From an uncultured Prevotella sp. (lineage in GTDB: Bacteria; Bacteroidota; Bacteroidia; Bacteroidales; Bacteroidaceae): a stretch of 62,689 nt of DNA. Under the pieces are notes generated by a model. The model was not told the origin of the DNA, searched no databases, and was given only the letters and a program-made list of their open reading frames with translations. The stretch spans positions 1 to 62,689 of the forward strand of contig CAAGEG010000016.1 in NCBI GenBank assembly GCA_900768785.1, given 5' to 3'. Positions 36,393 to 46,229 of this stretch are shown here, piece by piece (positions within the stretch are counted from its first letter, which is position 1; every line of letters starts with the position of its first letter). The translations under genes were made by a program, and so were the position numbers.

Positions 36393-36455
36393 CTCATATT
36401 AATGAAAAGCTTAACAAAATAGGCTGAAACAACAAAATTATTAACAATTAATTAT

Positions 36456-36461
36456 AGGAGG
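36456..36461 (+). promoter_or_regulatory. strong Shine-Dalgarno sequence of hsp20
   Basis: AGGAGG lies 7 bp before the ATG at 36469. A full-length SD is unusual in Bacteroidota, where most genes in this window have none, and it fixes the start codon. Confidence 0.7.
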
Positions 36462-36468
36462 TTTTATT

Positions 36469-36894
36469 ATGTTACCGGTTATTAGTAAAGATTGGTTCCC
36501 AACAATGTTTGATAATTTCTTTAACAACGACTGGATGCCATTTGCAAACACCACAGCTCCTGCCGTAAACGTAAAAGAAAATGCTAAAGAGTACACTATG
36601 GAAATAGCTGTTCCGGGCATTAAGAAAGAATATTGCAGAATTAACATCAACGAAAATGGCAATCTTGATATCGCCATTGAAAACAAATTAGAGCACAAAG
36701 ACGAGAATAAGAAGGAGCATTATCTACGTCGAGAATTCTCATATACAAACTATCAGCAATCATACGTATTGCCTGACAATGTGGAAAAAGAGAATATCTC
36801 CGCAAAGGTTAATGATGGCGTACTGACAATACACCTTCCCAAATACTCAAAAGAAGAAGAGGGCAAAACCCAAAAGAAAATTGAGATTCAATAA
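36469..36894 (+). CDS. small heat-shock protein, Hsp20/alpha-crystallin family
   Basis: A 141-residue chaperone. A short N-terminal arm (LPVISKDWFPTMFDNFFNND) precedes the alpha-crystallin domain (about 40-135) with EYTMEIAVPGIKKE, LRREFSYTNYQQSY and the closing DGVLTIHLPK motif. It forms oligomers that hold unfolded proteins during stress. It has its own promoter region with unusual motifs and a full Shine-Dalgarno sequence, and a shared terminator downstream. Confidence 0.93.
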   Translation: MLPVISKDWFPTMFDNFFNNDWMPFANTTAPAVNVKENAKEYTMEIAVPGIKKEYCRININENGNLDIAIENKLEHKDENKKEHYLRREFSYTNYQQSYVLPDNVEKENISAKVNDGVLTIHLPKYSKEEEGKTQKKIEIQ

Positions 36895-36912
36895 TTAGTG
36901 CTTTTAAACAAC

Positions 36913-36942
36913 AAATCCCGCATAAAAATTTATGCGGGATTT
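36913..36942. terminator. bidirectional terminator between hsp20 and yqeY
   Basis: AAATCCCGCATAAA pairs with TTTATGCGGGATTT with a two-base loop, flanked by AACAA/TTGTT. The genes on either side are convergent. Confidence 0.85.
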
Positions 36943-36959
36943 ATTGTTTAAAATAATCA

Positions 36960-37409
36960 TTAGGCAAGTAATCTCTTAACAATTGCAGAAATAACACGTC
37001 CATCTGCCATTCCCGCCATCTGCTTAGAAGCTATTCCCATTACCTTACCCATATCCTTCATACCTTGAGCAGAAGTATTCTCTATGATTTTCTTTAGCGT
37101 ATCTTCAATTTCAGACTCAGACATTTGCTTAGGAAGATACTCCTCTATAACTGCTACTTGGGATAATTCAGCATCCGCAAGGTCTTGTCTGTTTTGTTGG
37201 ATATATGTTTCAGCAGACTCCTTTCCTTGCTTTGCCAACTTTGCCAATATCTTTAACGCATCGGCATCCTCAAGAACATCATTAGATCCCGGCGCAGTCT
37301 TTGCTTCGATAAATACTTTCTTTATATTTCGTAAAGTATCAAGACGCACCTTATCACGGGCTTTCATAGCCTCCTTAATATCATTACTAATTGTATCAAA
37401 TAATGCCAT
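36960..37409 (-). CDS. YqeY/GatB tail-domain protein
   Basis: A 149-residue helical protein of the YqeY family, resembling the C-terminal tail of GatB, with KARDKVRLDTLRNI and YLPKQMSESEIEDTLKKI. Its role is unknown, possibly tRNA-related. It follows ftsZ by 25 bp and ends the minus-strand arm of the dcw cluster, its usual position in Bacteroidales. Confidence 0.9.
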   Translation of the reverse strand: MALFDTISNDIKEAMKARDKVRLDTLRNIKKVFIEAKTAPGSNDVLEDADALKILAKLAKQGKESAETYIQQNRQDLADAELSQVAVIEEYLPKQMSESEIEDTLKKIIENTSAQGMKDMGKVMGIASKQMAGMADGRVISAIVKRLLA

Positions 37410-37434
37410 AGTAGTATTTATTATATGTTATTTG

Positions 37435-38769
37435 TCATGAAAATGTTATTCTTCCTTGCACGTTACTATCATCATTATCTGCCACAACGACTTTCCCTTG
37501 AGCCTGATTCTTAATTGTTTCAAGCTCTTGACGTGTTCGTTTATATGTCGGAGTAGTATCAACAGATGATATCACATCGTCATTATCAAGATCGTCAGCC
37601 TTAAACAAGAATATATGAGGACGTCGTTTATATTTTGTCGTATCACCATCATGACCATAATAACGCTCACGTTTCAGTCTGTTCTCTGCTTCTTTTTCTT
37701 CTTCCTCTGCCCTACGTTCGTTCTCCTCTTGAGTATGTTTGGCAAAGTGATTATCCATACCATCAACATCTTCAACGCCGAAACCGGTTGCAAGAATTGT
37801 GACCTTAACCTCATCACCCAATTCATCATCCGTAGCAAGACCCCATTTGAATATAAAGTCATTGCCAAATTTTGCCATAAATTCGTGAAGGTCTGTCATT
37901 TCTTCCATCATAAGACCCGTGCCATTAACATCATCATTTCTACTGCAAAATGATATATTAATGAGTATTTTCTTTGAATTAAAGATATCGTTATCATTAA
38001 GCAAAGGAGAATTTAGCGCATCATCAATTGCCATCTTCAAGCGTCCATCACCTTTGCCATAACCTGTACTCATTATTGCGACACCACCGTCTTTAAGAAT
38101 TGTCTTCACATCATTAAAGTCAAGATTCATAAGGCCATGTACCGTAATAATCTCAGCGATACTTTTAGCAGCCACACTCAAAGTGTCATCTGCTTTACCA
38201 AAAGCATCAAGAATAGAAAGTTCAGGATATATCTCACGCAAACGTTCATTATTAATTACCAAAAGAGCATCTACATGTTTAGACATTTCCTCAACTCCGG
38301 CAAGTGCTTGATCTATTTTCTTTGGACCTTCAAACCTAAAAGGTATTGTTACTATACCTACAGTAAGTATTCCCATTTCTTTAGAAACGCGTGCAATTAC
38401 AGGAGCAGCACCCGTTCCTGTTCCTCCACCCATACCGGCAGTTATAAAAACCATTTTAGTACCATCATTAAGCATAGCCTTAACATCTTCTATGCTCTCT
38501 TCTGCTGCCAGTCGAGCTTTCTCCGGTTGGTTGCCGGCACCAAGACCTTCCTTACCTAATTGCAGATGTACAGGCACCGGTGAATCGTTTAATGCTTGAT
38601 TATCTGTATTGCAGAGCACAAAAGAGACATCGTGTATCCCCTCTTTATACATATGATTAACAGCATTACCACCGCCTCCACCAACTCCTATAACCTTAAT
38701 TATACTCTTCTCTTTCTCAGGTTCTCCGAAGTCAAAAATACCATGTGAATCATTCATATCTATGTCCAT
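37435..38769 (-). CDS. ftsZ: cell division GTPase FtsZ
   Basis: A 444-residue tubulin homologue that forms the division ring. The nucleotide site begins IKVIGVGGGGGNAVNHM and includes the signature GMGGGTGTGAAPVIA (about 112-126) and the T7-loop region NLDFNDVKTIL. The GTPase core ends near residue 330. A charged C-terminal linker with an E-rich stretch leads to the final NVQGRITFS. The gene lies 41 bp after ftsA. Confidence 0.97.
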   Translation of the reverse strand: MDIDMNDSHGIFDFGEPEKEKSIIKVIGVGGGGGNAVNHMYKEGIHDVSFVLCNTDNQALNDSPVPVHLQLGKEGLGAGNQPEKARLAAEESIEDVKAMLNDGTKMVFITAGMGGGTGTGAAPVIARVSKEMGILTVGIVTIPFRFEGPKKIDQALAGVEEMSKHVDALLVINNERLREIYPELSILDAFGKADDTLSVAAKSIAEIITVHGLMNLDFNDVKTILKDGGVAIMSTGYGKGDGRLKMAIDDALNSPLLNDNDIFNSKKILINISFCSRNDDVNGTGLMMEEMTDLHEFMAKFGNDFIFKWGLATDDELGDEVKVTILATGFGVEDVDGMDNHFAKHTQEENERRAEEEEKEAENRLKRERYYGHDGDTTKYKRRPHIFLFKADDLDNDDVISSVDTTPTYKRTRQELETIKNQAQGKVVVADNDDSNVQGRITFS

Positions 38770-38810
38770 ATTATTTCTAATTAATAAATATTCAAAGCAA
38801 AAAAAATTGA

Positions 38811-40256
38811 TTATTCATCTTCATCTGCTTTTATAAGGTTCTCAAAAAAGTTCTTTATCTTTTGAACATGACTCTTTACACCTTTATCTTTTTGATTTTG
38901 CTCCTCTTCAATACGTGCAGCTTCTTCTGCTTTTTGTCTTTCGGCCTCCTCTGCTGCTATTCTTAGTCGCTCTTTCTCAGCTTCTGTCATTACAACACCT
39001 TTGCCAACTTCACTCGGAGTTCGTGGTGTAGCATGAAGATCTGCTGTCGTTGGACCGGGTTTTGCAGGCTTGTTGCCATCAAAAAGGTCCTTGTTTTCAG
39101 GCGTCTCGTCTCCGGCACAATTCATATTACCTTTTGCGAGAAGACCAAGAACCGTATTCATCATGCCATTATTAGACATAACATCTTGGTTAGAAGATGT
39201 AATATTATACGTTACTGTCTTGGCTATACGTATCTTATCTATATGAGTATATACCCTAAAGGCTTTAACTATGTTTTTCATATTAGAGCCACCTCCGGTA
39301 ATAATCAATCCTCCCAACAACTTATCAGAATATTCATCAGGAACTTGATTCCAAACATTTTCTATTATCTCTTGAACACGACCTTCAACAATGTCAATAA
39401 ACTTACGATATTCTATACTACGATCTTCATCTAATGATAGCATCATTGTACTATCAATCTCATTGTTCTCAGTATATGCACTACCATATCTAAGTTTCAT
39501 ATTTTCAGCCACGGCATCATCTATCTGTAGAGAAGCCAAATCTCTGGTCACATTACTGCTTCCAAGAGGTATAACAGAAAGATGACGTAATATGTTTTTA
39601 TAATATACGGATACGGTTGTTGTATCTGCGCCCAAATCAACAAGCACACAGCCTGAGCGCTTTTCAGCATCTGTCAATATACTATCTGCAAGTGCCAAAG
39701 GAGCAAGATACATCTCTGCAATCGCTACATTGGCACTATCAAAACATTTATTCAAATTACGATAAAACGTTTTTCTCCATAATATATTCAAAAAGTTACC
39801 TTCAAGTCTTTTACATTGTATGCCAACAGGATCTATTTGCAAATCATTATCCAATTTATACTCTTGTGTGGCAGCATCAAGTATTTCCTGATCAGGATAA
39901 ATCACATTGCGATTCATCTCCATAATTTCATCAACAATTTCTTGGCTAACAACTGTATCGGAAGGCAAATCCTTTCCTATTACATTTCTCATGCATCTGA
40001 TAGACTGTCCTCCTACACCCACATAGACCTTAGCAATTTCAGATTTCAATGCAGTTGACAATTTCTTTACAATATTTGATATGCACTGAACTGTTTGATT
40101 TATATTGTATATAATACCTTTACGTATAAAAGACGAAGAATCTTCTTTTACTACCGCAAGGACAGTAATACTCCCATCTATGTTTTTTCGACCAGCCACT
40201 CCAACAACCTTTGATGAGCCCAACTCAATAGCTACTATAAATTCTTTTGCTGCCAT
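38811..40256 (-). CDS. ftsA: cell division protein FtsA
   Basis: A 481-residue actin-like protein that ties FtsZ to the membrane. ATPase landmarks are IVAIELGSSKVVGVAG, VLVDLGADTTTVS and GGLIITGGGSNMKN. It is longer than E. coli FtsA (420) through a C-terminal extension of about 75 residues, rich in A, E, K and R, predicted helical. The extension ends in an amphipathic segment, VQKIKNFFENLIKADEDE, which is probably the membrane-targeting helix. Confidence 0.95.
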   Translation of the reverse strand: MAAKEFIVAIELGSSKVVGVAGRKNIDGSITVLAVVKEDSSSFIRKGIIYNINQTVQCISNIVKKLSTALKSEIAKVYVGVGGQSIRCMRNVIGKDLPSDTVVSQEIVDEIMEMNRNVIYPDQEILDAATQEYKLDNDLQIDPVGIQCKRLEGNFLNILWRKTFYRNLNKCFDSANVAIAEMYLAPLALADSILTDAEKRSGCVLVDLGADTTTVSVYYKNILRHLSVIPLGSSNVTRDLASLQIDDAVAENMKLRYGSAYTENNEIDSTMMLSLDEDRSIEYRKFIDIVEGRVQEIIENVWNQVPDEYSDKLLGGLIITGGGSNMKNIVKAFRVYTHIDKIRIAKTVTYNITSSNQDVMSNNGMMNTVLGLLAKGNMNCAGDETPENKDLFDGNKPAKPGPTTADLHATPRTPSEVGKGVVMTEAEKERLRIAAEEAERQKAEEAARIEEEQNQKDKGVKSHVQKIKNFFENLIKADEDE

Positions 40257-40271
40257 ATATCTATTCCTAAT

Positions 40272-41075
40272 TTAAATTATTTTATCATGCACTTTCTTCT
40301 TACATATAATTTGGTTGTCAAATTCTATATTAATATAATAATACTTGTTCCAACCGGCTTTATTCAAGCCATATTTATAAAACATCTCGAGTCGTTCTGT
40401 TTTATTTCTTATAAACTCCTTGATTAATTCTTTCCTTTTAATTTTATCATTTGCATAAGGCAATTGTCCAATATAAACAACATGCTCACCTACACGCGGA
40501 ACCAACTCAACACCCAAATCAGGCAATATATTTATTTGGACTATTTGGTTCTTCCAAAAATCATCATTCATAAGTTCTATTGCTAAATAAACAAGATAAT
40601 TTTTCGCATACCATGCATTTATATTACCCGTAGCAATAATCAAATCTGATGTATATTTTGAATTGGGCATTATCCCTCCATGATCATCAAGATAATAATC
40701 ATCACCTCGTTGATTTTTAATACGTACTATAGGAAGCCTCTGTGTAATACCTATAAAAACTTTGCCATCGCCAGTCTTATAACATTGAGCTGTATTTACA
40801 AAAGGACTCGCTTTAAGACAATCTTCAATATCACGAGGATTGACATTTATCATCTTTTTCTTATCAGGGTATAACCTGTTTTTTTCAAGAATAATTTTAA
40901 CTTCATCTTTGCTAAGAAAGCCATTTGTTGTCTCATCCTCTATGTTGATTTTTACTTCTGAGCATATAGGATGTGTCTCCTTAGGGTTATTAAAAGACGT
41001 AATAGCCATAAGAAGATATATAGTCAAAATTACATTGAGCACTATTAATATAAACTTTTTCAGCCTTCTATTCAT
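40272..41075 (-). CDS. ftsQ: cell division protein FtsQ
   Basis: A 267-residue bitopic protein. One membrane helix near the N-terminus (about 7-25) is followed by a POTRA-like region (about 45-110) and a beta domain with RLPIVRIKNQRGDDYYLDDHG. Sequence is diverged, as usual for Bacteroidetes FtsQ, but position between murC and ftsA makes the assignment firm. Its start overlaps the murC stop by 4 bp. Confidence 0.88.
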   Translation of the reverse strand: MNRRLKKFILIVLNVILTIYLLMAITSFNNPKETHPICSEVKINIEDETTNGFLSKDEVKIILEKNRLYPDKKKMINVNPRDIEDCLKASPFVNTAQCYKTGDGKVFIGITQRLPIVRIKNQRGDDYYLDDHGGIMPNSKYTSDLIIATGNINAWYAKNYLVYLAIELMNDDFWKNQIVQINILPDLGVELVPRVGEHVVYIGQLPYANDKIKRKELIKEFIRNKTERLEMFYKYGLNKAGWNKYYYINIEFDNQIICKKKVHDKII

Positions 41076-42457
41076 TTAAAATATTTCTTTTCAAGTTCTT
41101 TTTCTATTTGTGGCACATATTTATCTATATCACCGGCACCAAGTATCACTAAAACTTCAAAATTATTTTCACGAACAAAACTCAAAATATCTTCTTTATG
41201 AATCAAATGCTTTTCAATTCCTGGTGCTAAATTATCATATATAAGTTGAGACGTAACACCCGGAATAGGTTCTTCTCTTGCTGGATAAATGTCACACAAA
41301 ACTACCTCATCAAGCAAGCTTAGACTATTAGCAAAATCTTTATAAAAATCTCTTGTCCTCGTGTAAAGATGTGGTTGGAATATTGCCGTTATACGTTTAT
41401 CTTTATACAATTCTCTAATACTACTTACACTTTGATAAATCTCCTTTGGATGATGTGCATAATCACTTAAAAGAACAATATTATCGTTCTTTATTTTAAA
41501 ATCAAATCGACGATCTACACCACGATAAGTCTTTATTCCTTGTTTTAATTCTTCCGGAGTACAGCCACAAAGCTGTGCCATAGCCATTGCAGCTATACCA
41601 TTTTCAATATTTATAGGTATCGGTTGACCAAGAATAATTCCTTTAACATTTTCTATCGGAGATATAAAATCAAATATTATCTCTCCATTTTCAATTTTTA
41701 TATTTTCAGCATGAAAATCCCCTTTATCACGACTATATTCATAAATCGTTACACCTTCTTGAACATTAGGCGACATTTCCAATCCGGTATGTATTATGAG
41801 AGCCCCACCTGGCTGTATTAATGATGAATAATGTCTAAAACTCTCAAGATATGCCTCTTTAGTACCATAAATGTCCAAATGATCAGGATCTGTTGAAGTG
41901 ATAACACTAATCCAAGGGTGAAGCCAATGGAAACTTCTATCAAATTCATCTGCTTCAATAACAACATAATCACTATTAGAATTTAGGAGATGGTTTGTAT
42001 TTAAATTCTTTGATATTCCACCAAGGAAAGCACTGCAGCCCAAATGACTTTGATTTAATATAATAGCGCACATTGTAGATGTTGACGTTTTCCCATGTGT
42101 TCCCGCAACACAAAGTCCCTTATTGGCTTGTGTAAGTAAACCTAACACCTGCGCTCTTTTTTTAACGTCAAAACCATTATTTTTGAAATATATTAGTTCT
42201 TTATTGTCTGAAGGTATTGCAGGGGTATATATTACTAAAGTAGATTTAGGACACTTACAATCATTTGGTATATTGTCAACATTCTCCTCATAATGAACTT
42301 TCATACCTTCTTTTTCAAGAGAAGAAGTAAGGTCTGTGCGTGTTTTGTCGTAACCGGCTACAGATATGCCAATATGCATAAAATAACGAGCGATAGCGCT
42401 CATACCTATTCCACCTGCACCAATAAAAAAAACAGATTTTATATCATTTAATTCCAT
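41072..42457 (-). CDS. murC: UDP-N-acetylmuramate--L-alanine ligase
   Basis: A 461-residue Mur ligase adding the first amino acid of the peptidoglycan stem. It has the N-terminal FIGAGGIGMSAIARYF, the ATP loop VAGTHGKTSTSTMCA, the central VIEADEFDRSF and STDPDHLDIYG, and DYAHHPKEI in the C-terminal part. It lies one base after murG and overlaps ftsQ. Confidence 0.96.
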   Translation of the reverse strand: MELNDIKSVFFIGAGGIGMSAIARYFMHIGISVAGYDKTRTDLTSSLEKEGMKVHYEENVDNIPNDCKCPKSTLVIYTPAIPSDNKELIYFKNNGFDVKKRAQVLGLLTQANKGLCVAGTHGKTSTSTMCAIILNQSHLGCSAFLGGISKNLNTNHLLNSNSDYVVIEADEFDRSFHWLHPWISVITSTDPDHLDIYGTKEAYLESFRHYSSLIQPGGALIIHTGLEMSPNVQEGVTIYEYSRDKGDFHAENIKIENGEIIFDFISPIENVKGIILGQPIPINIENGIAAMAMAQLCGCTPEELKQGIKTYRGVDRRFDFKIKNDNIVLLSDYAHHPKEIYQSVSSIRELYKDKRITAIFQPHLYTRTRDFYKDFANSLSLLDEVVLCDIYPAREEPIPGVTSQLIYDNLAPGIEKHLIHKEDILSFVRENNFEVLVILGAGDIDKYVPQIEKELEKKYFK

Positions 42458-42458
42458 A

Positions 42459-43577
42459 TCAATTTATATCCATTTTTGCCAAGTTCATAACTTCATTTGC
42501 TATTACCTCTGCTGAGTTTGGAAATGCCAATTTCTTGATATTTTCACTTAGCATTTCTAAACGTTCTTTATTTTTAACGGTATCTATTGCTAATGATATC
42601 ATTCTTTCTTCTGCCTCACTATCTTTCACATATAAGGCAGCATCTTTATTCACAAGAGCTAACGCATTCTTTGTTTGATGGTCTTCTGCAACATTAGGAG
42701 ATGGTACAAGAATTACCGGTTTCCCTATCAAACAGAATTCCGATATACTACTTGCTCCTGCTCTACTTATAACCAAATCAGCAGCTTTATAAGCAGCGCC
42801 CATATCCGAAATAAAATCCAACACTTTCAACATTGGCATCTCACCATATTCTATTAATTTTTCCTTTACGGATTTAAAATAATACTTTCCTGTTTGCCAT
42901 ATAAATTGCACATTGGATGTTTTTATTTCATCAATATGTTTCAAAACACTTTCATTTATCGTTCTTGCCCCAAGACTTCCTCCAACGATAAGCACCGTTG
43001 TCTTTGTTGGTTCTAAGCCCAAAGAAGCAATTGCTTCTTCCTTAGACAAAGTCGTTTCCAATAAATTTTGTCTAACAGGATTTCCGGTTTTTATGATTTT
43101 TTCTTTGGGGAAAAACTTTTCCATTCCATCATATGCCACGCATATCTTATTTGCTTTCTTTGCAAGTAACCTGTTGGTAACACCGGCATAAGAATTTTGC
43201 TCTTGAATTAAACACGGAATATTGGCTTTGGCACATTCATTTAACGTAGGACCGCTTGCATATCCGCCTACACCAACTGCAACCATTGGTCTAAATTCTT
43301 TTATTATTTTTTTTGCAAGACGCTGGCTTTCCCAAATTTTATATAATACTTTTATATTTTTTAATATGTTCTTTCTATCAAATCCACAAATAGGCAAGCC
43401 CTTTATATTATAACCGGCATTAGGAACACGTTGCATTTCCATACGTCCTAATGCGCCAACAAATAATATTTCCGCTTTCGGACATTTGTTTTTAATAGCA
43501 TTAGCTATAGATATTGCGGGGAATATATGCCCACCTGTTCCTCCTCCACTAATAATTATTCTAAGATTATCATCCAT
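42459..43577 (-). CDS. murG: UDP-GlcNAc:lipid I N-acetylglucosaminyltransferase
   Basis: A 372-residue peripheral membrane GT-B enzyme converting lipid I to lipid II. It begins with the glycine-rich IIISGGGTGGHIFPAI and includes VGVGGYASGP, LIQEQNSYAG, LIVGGSLGA and ISRAGASSISE. In most Bacteroidales it directly follows ftsW. Here it is the first gene of a minus-strand arm with its own predicted promoter. Confidence 0.96.
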   Translation of the reverse strand: MDDNLRIIISGGGTGGHIFPAISIANAIKNKCPKAEILFVGALGRMEMQRVPNAGYNIKGLPICGFDRKNILKNIKVLYKIWESQRLAKKIIKEFRPMVAVGVGGYASGPTLNECAKANIPCLIQEQNSYAGVTNRLLAKKANKICVAYDGMEKFFPKEKIIKTGNPVRQNLLETTLSKEEAIASLGLEPTKTTVLIVGGSLGARTINESVLKHIDEIKTSNVQFIWQTGKYYFKSVKEKLIEYGEMPMLKVLDFISDMGAAYKAADLVISRAGASSISEFCLIGKPVILVPSPNVAEDHQTKNALALVNKDAALYVKDSEAEERMISLAIDTVKNKERLEMLSENIKKLAFPNSAEVIANEVMNLAKMDIN

Positions 43578-43601
43578 AATAGCATGCTTTTATATATTTC
43601 G

Positions 43602-43627
43602 CAAAATTAATGTTTTTTTCCTACAAA
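43602..43627 (-). promoter_or_regulatory. predicted promoter of murG-murC-ftsQ-ftsA-ftsZ
   Basis: On the minus strand TAATTTTG (43609-43602) matches the -7 box 25 bp before the murG ATG. A TTTG at 43627-43624 lies upstream at a spacing of 14 bp, shorter than ideal. In a canonical cluster this site would be internal, so it may have become important after the rearrangement. Confidence 0.5.
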
Positions 43628-43746
43628 GAATAATTTTACATAATATTTTTATAGGGTAAATACAACATATATTCTCCTATTTTTCAGAACATTAATTACT
43701 CTTTGTTATATTTTTACCATTTTATGGGTTTTCTAAAACCAATAAC

Positions 43747-45339
43747 TTATCTGCCAAGCCAGATTTCAGGATTAAGTTTCACGATCTCACGTCTAAGTTG
43801 AAATTGAAGAATATTATCTGCGCCAACAGCTCCTAATACTTGTCGAGTACTTACACGTTGTCCACGGTGAACATTTACAGATTTCAAATTACAATACACT
43901 GAAATATATTTGCCATGTCTAATCATAACGACCTTTGAACCTCCAAAACTAAATACAGCACTAACTTCACCATCAAAAATAGAACGAGCCATAGCACCGG
44001 ACGAGCCTAATATATTAATACCTTTATTATCAAGTTTTACGTTTTTTAGTCCTTCAACATTATATTGTCCAAAGTGACTGACTATACGATAAGAACCAGT
44101 AATCGGCATTGGTAATATGCCTCTATTTCGTTCAAAATTTCCACTAAGCTTTCTATCTTCACTATCCAACGACGCTACTTCTGTAGCATTCTTTTTTGCT
44201 TTTGCAATTTCATTTTCATTTCTCTTTTCATCTGCTTTGGCTTTCCTTTCTATTGCAATACGATCAGCTTCAGCTTCTCTCAGAGCCCTTTCTGCACGTT
44301 CCTTTTCTTGAGCACTTTTCTTTTCTGCCATGCGAGCTTCGGCTTTCATTTTTTCTTCATGAGCTTTAGCATTAGCCAATTTTCGTGCATTCTCCTTAGC
44401 TATAGCTTCTGCCATAGCCTTTTTTCGAGCTAATTCTTCTTGCTTCTTTTTTGCCAAAGCTTCTGCAGCCTTACGTTTTGCTTCAGCTTCCGCACGTGCT
44501 TTTGCCTTGGCCACTTCCTGAGCAATAAGACGATCTATCTGTGCATTAAGAGCAGCATCCTTTTTCTTTTGATCATCAATAATTGTTTGTATGGTTTTTT
44601 GCTGTTTCTGTAAAGTGTTTACAACCTTTTGTTGTTCAGCTTGTTGATTTTTTAAATTTGCTTGTTCTTGACGACCTTTATATAGTAATGCATTTTTATT
44701 CCCTCTTACCTTTTGCAGCTCATTATTTTTCTCAACAATCTGAGCTTGCTTCTCTTTTATCATTTCACCTTGAGCCCTTTGATAGGCAGCATATTCACGT
44801 ACAAATCGCATTCGCCTATACATTTGTGCAAAATTTTTGGCACTGAAAACAAACATTAATTTATCTTCTATACCTCTATTTCTTGCCATATATTGCATTG
44901 ACTTTACATATCTTGCTTTTCTCTCTTTGAGCTGTTCTTCAAGTGTCGTCAATTGACTTTGTAACATCTGGATATTACCATCAAGAGAATTAATATCTTG
45001 TTCTATGTCATATAATGACTTTTTATGCTTATTAATCTCACTATTTATAACTAACAAATTCTCCAACCGTTTTTTTACATCAGCTTTATTTACCCGTAAC
45101 AAGCGTTCTTGTTCTTTTATTTTACGTTGAATTTTTGCACGCTGATTTTTAAGTCCATTGATTGATGAACTTGAATAGTCTATCGTTTTCTTTTTATCAT
45201 TAGCACGAGTACTCTTCTTTGCCTTAGTTTTTGTTTTGGGAACGAATTTTTTTTGTGCCTTCTTTATTTGCCCATTACAAGGGAAAGACAAAAGCAATAT
45301 AATTATAAATAATAAAAATTTTCTCATCATTGATATCAC
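43747..45339 (-). CDS. EnvC-like murein hydrolase activator with degenerate LytM domain
   Basis: A 530-residue exported protein. The signal peptide (about 1-23) leads to a basic stretch. Long coiled coils follow (about 55-260), then an Ala/Lys/Glu-rich helix (about 265-390) and a C-terminal M23/LytM domain from about 409. The zinc ligands are missing: the expected HxGxD is DNKGIN (436-443 region) and the expected HLHF is LQFQ (near 512). This matches EnvC-type activators that stimulate amidases rather than cut peptidoglycan themselves. Its start overlaps the DUF4292 gene by 4 bp. Confidence 0.85.
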   Translation of the reverse strand: MISMMRKFLLFIIILLLSFPCNGQIKKAQKKFVPKTKTKAKKSTRANDKKKTIDYSSSSINGLKNQRAKIQRKIKEQERLLRVNKADVKKRLENLLVINSEINKHKKSLYDIEQDINSLDGNIQMLQSQLTTLEEQLKERKARYVKSMQYMARNRGIEDKLMFVFSAKNFAQMYRRMRFVREYAAYQRAQGEMIKEKQAQIVEKNNELQKVRGNKNALLYKGRQEQANLKNQQAEQQKVVNTLQKQQKTIQTIIDDQKKKDAALNAQIDRLIAQEVAKAKARAEAEAKRKAAEALAKKKQEELARKKAMAEAIAKENARKLANAKAHEEKMKAEARMAEKKSAQEKERAERALREAEADRIAIERKAKADEKRNENEIAKAKKNATEVASLDSEDRKLSGNFERNRGILPMPITGSYRIVSHFGQYNVEGLKNVKLDNKGINILGSSGAMARSIFDGEVSAVFSFGGSKVVMIRHGKYISVYCNLKSVNVHRGQRVSTRQVLGAVGADNILQFQLRREIVKLNPEIWLGR

Positions 45340-46229
45340 ATTCCTAATAATCTATTCATCAAACTCTGCACACTAACAGCTTTATATTTATTAGATACCG
45401 AGGAAAACGAATCCCATTTAGTATCTGTATCTATTATTCCCATTGAAAAACCCAGCCTCATGGTTCTACCTGATTTAACCTCATTATTTTTAAACACAAT
45501 ATTTATTTCCGAAGGGAATTGTTTTCCACATAAAGGTTTAAATTGACCATAATTACATTCCACAAAGGTTTTCCCATATGTTTTGCTATTATATGTTGCT
45601 TCAACAGCTTTTATATATCCGCTTTCTTTATCAACGGTCCACTGATAAGACATTGCACCTTTTAATAAGGACAAAAGTGCAGTTTTTTGACTGTCATTAA
45701 ATTCAACGTTATATGCTTTTAATAACGAATCCGTTATCCTTTGTGTTCCGGGAACGAAAAGAGTATTCCAAAATAATGCTTGTAAAGAATAAAAATCCAA
45801 ACCATTTCGGTTTAAGAAATCAACTTGATCATATCTCGTCTTAACATATTCTTTATTCAAACGGTTTATAAATAACACATAGTCTTTTGTGAACTCAATG
45901 CGTCCTGCCTCAATCATCCCTAAAGGTGTTAATTGAATACGTATTACCTCATCTTTCTTCATTCTCAATGTTCCTGAAACATTAAAATCTTTTTGTCCGT
46001 TAGATATAGTTAACTGAATTTTAGAAGAAAAACCTTTCGTATATATTTCATTGTCATACACTTTTCTTAACAAGGCCATTTTATTTTGGTCTTGTTTCTC
46101 TTTGTCATTCGTTTCAAAAGTACTTGTATTTACATTTGTCAACGACTGCTTAGTGACGCATGAAGTCACAATGACACAAAATGAAATTACAACACATTTT
46201 AAAACCAAGTATTGTTTAATCTTCAACAT
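45336..46229 (-). CDS. DUF4292 lipoprotein
   Basis: A 297-residue lipoprotein with lipobox IVTSC. The body is beta-rich, with FSSKIQLTISNGQKDFNVSG and PLGMIEAGRIEFTKDYVLFINRLNKEY, as in DUF4292 proteins, which resemble LolA/LolB-type lipoprotein carriers. It overlaps the TPR gene by 14 bp and the EnvC-like gene by 4 bp. This neighbourhood is recurrent in Bacteroidales and suggests a shared outer-envelope function. Confidence 0.85.
   Translation of the reverse strand: MLKIKQYLVLKCVVISFCVIVTSCVTKQSLTNVNTSTFETNDKEKQDQNKMALLRKVYDNEIYTKGFSSKIQLTISNGQKDFNVSGTLRMKKDEVIRIQLTPLGMIEAGRIEFTKDYVLFINRLNKEYVKTRYDQVDFLNRNGLDFYSLQALFWNTLFVPGTQRITDSLLKAYNVEFNDSQKTALLSLLKGAMSYQWTVDKESGYIKAVEATYNSKTYGKTFVECNYGQFKPLCGKQFPSEINIVFKNNEVKSGRTMRLGFSMGIIDTDTKWDSFSSVSNKYKAVSVQSLMNRLLGM

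Noticed and set aside
44117..44311. Plus-strand frames inside the EnvC-like coiled coil
   Set aside because: They are antisense shadows of a repetitive Ala/Lys/Glu-coding stretch.
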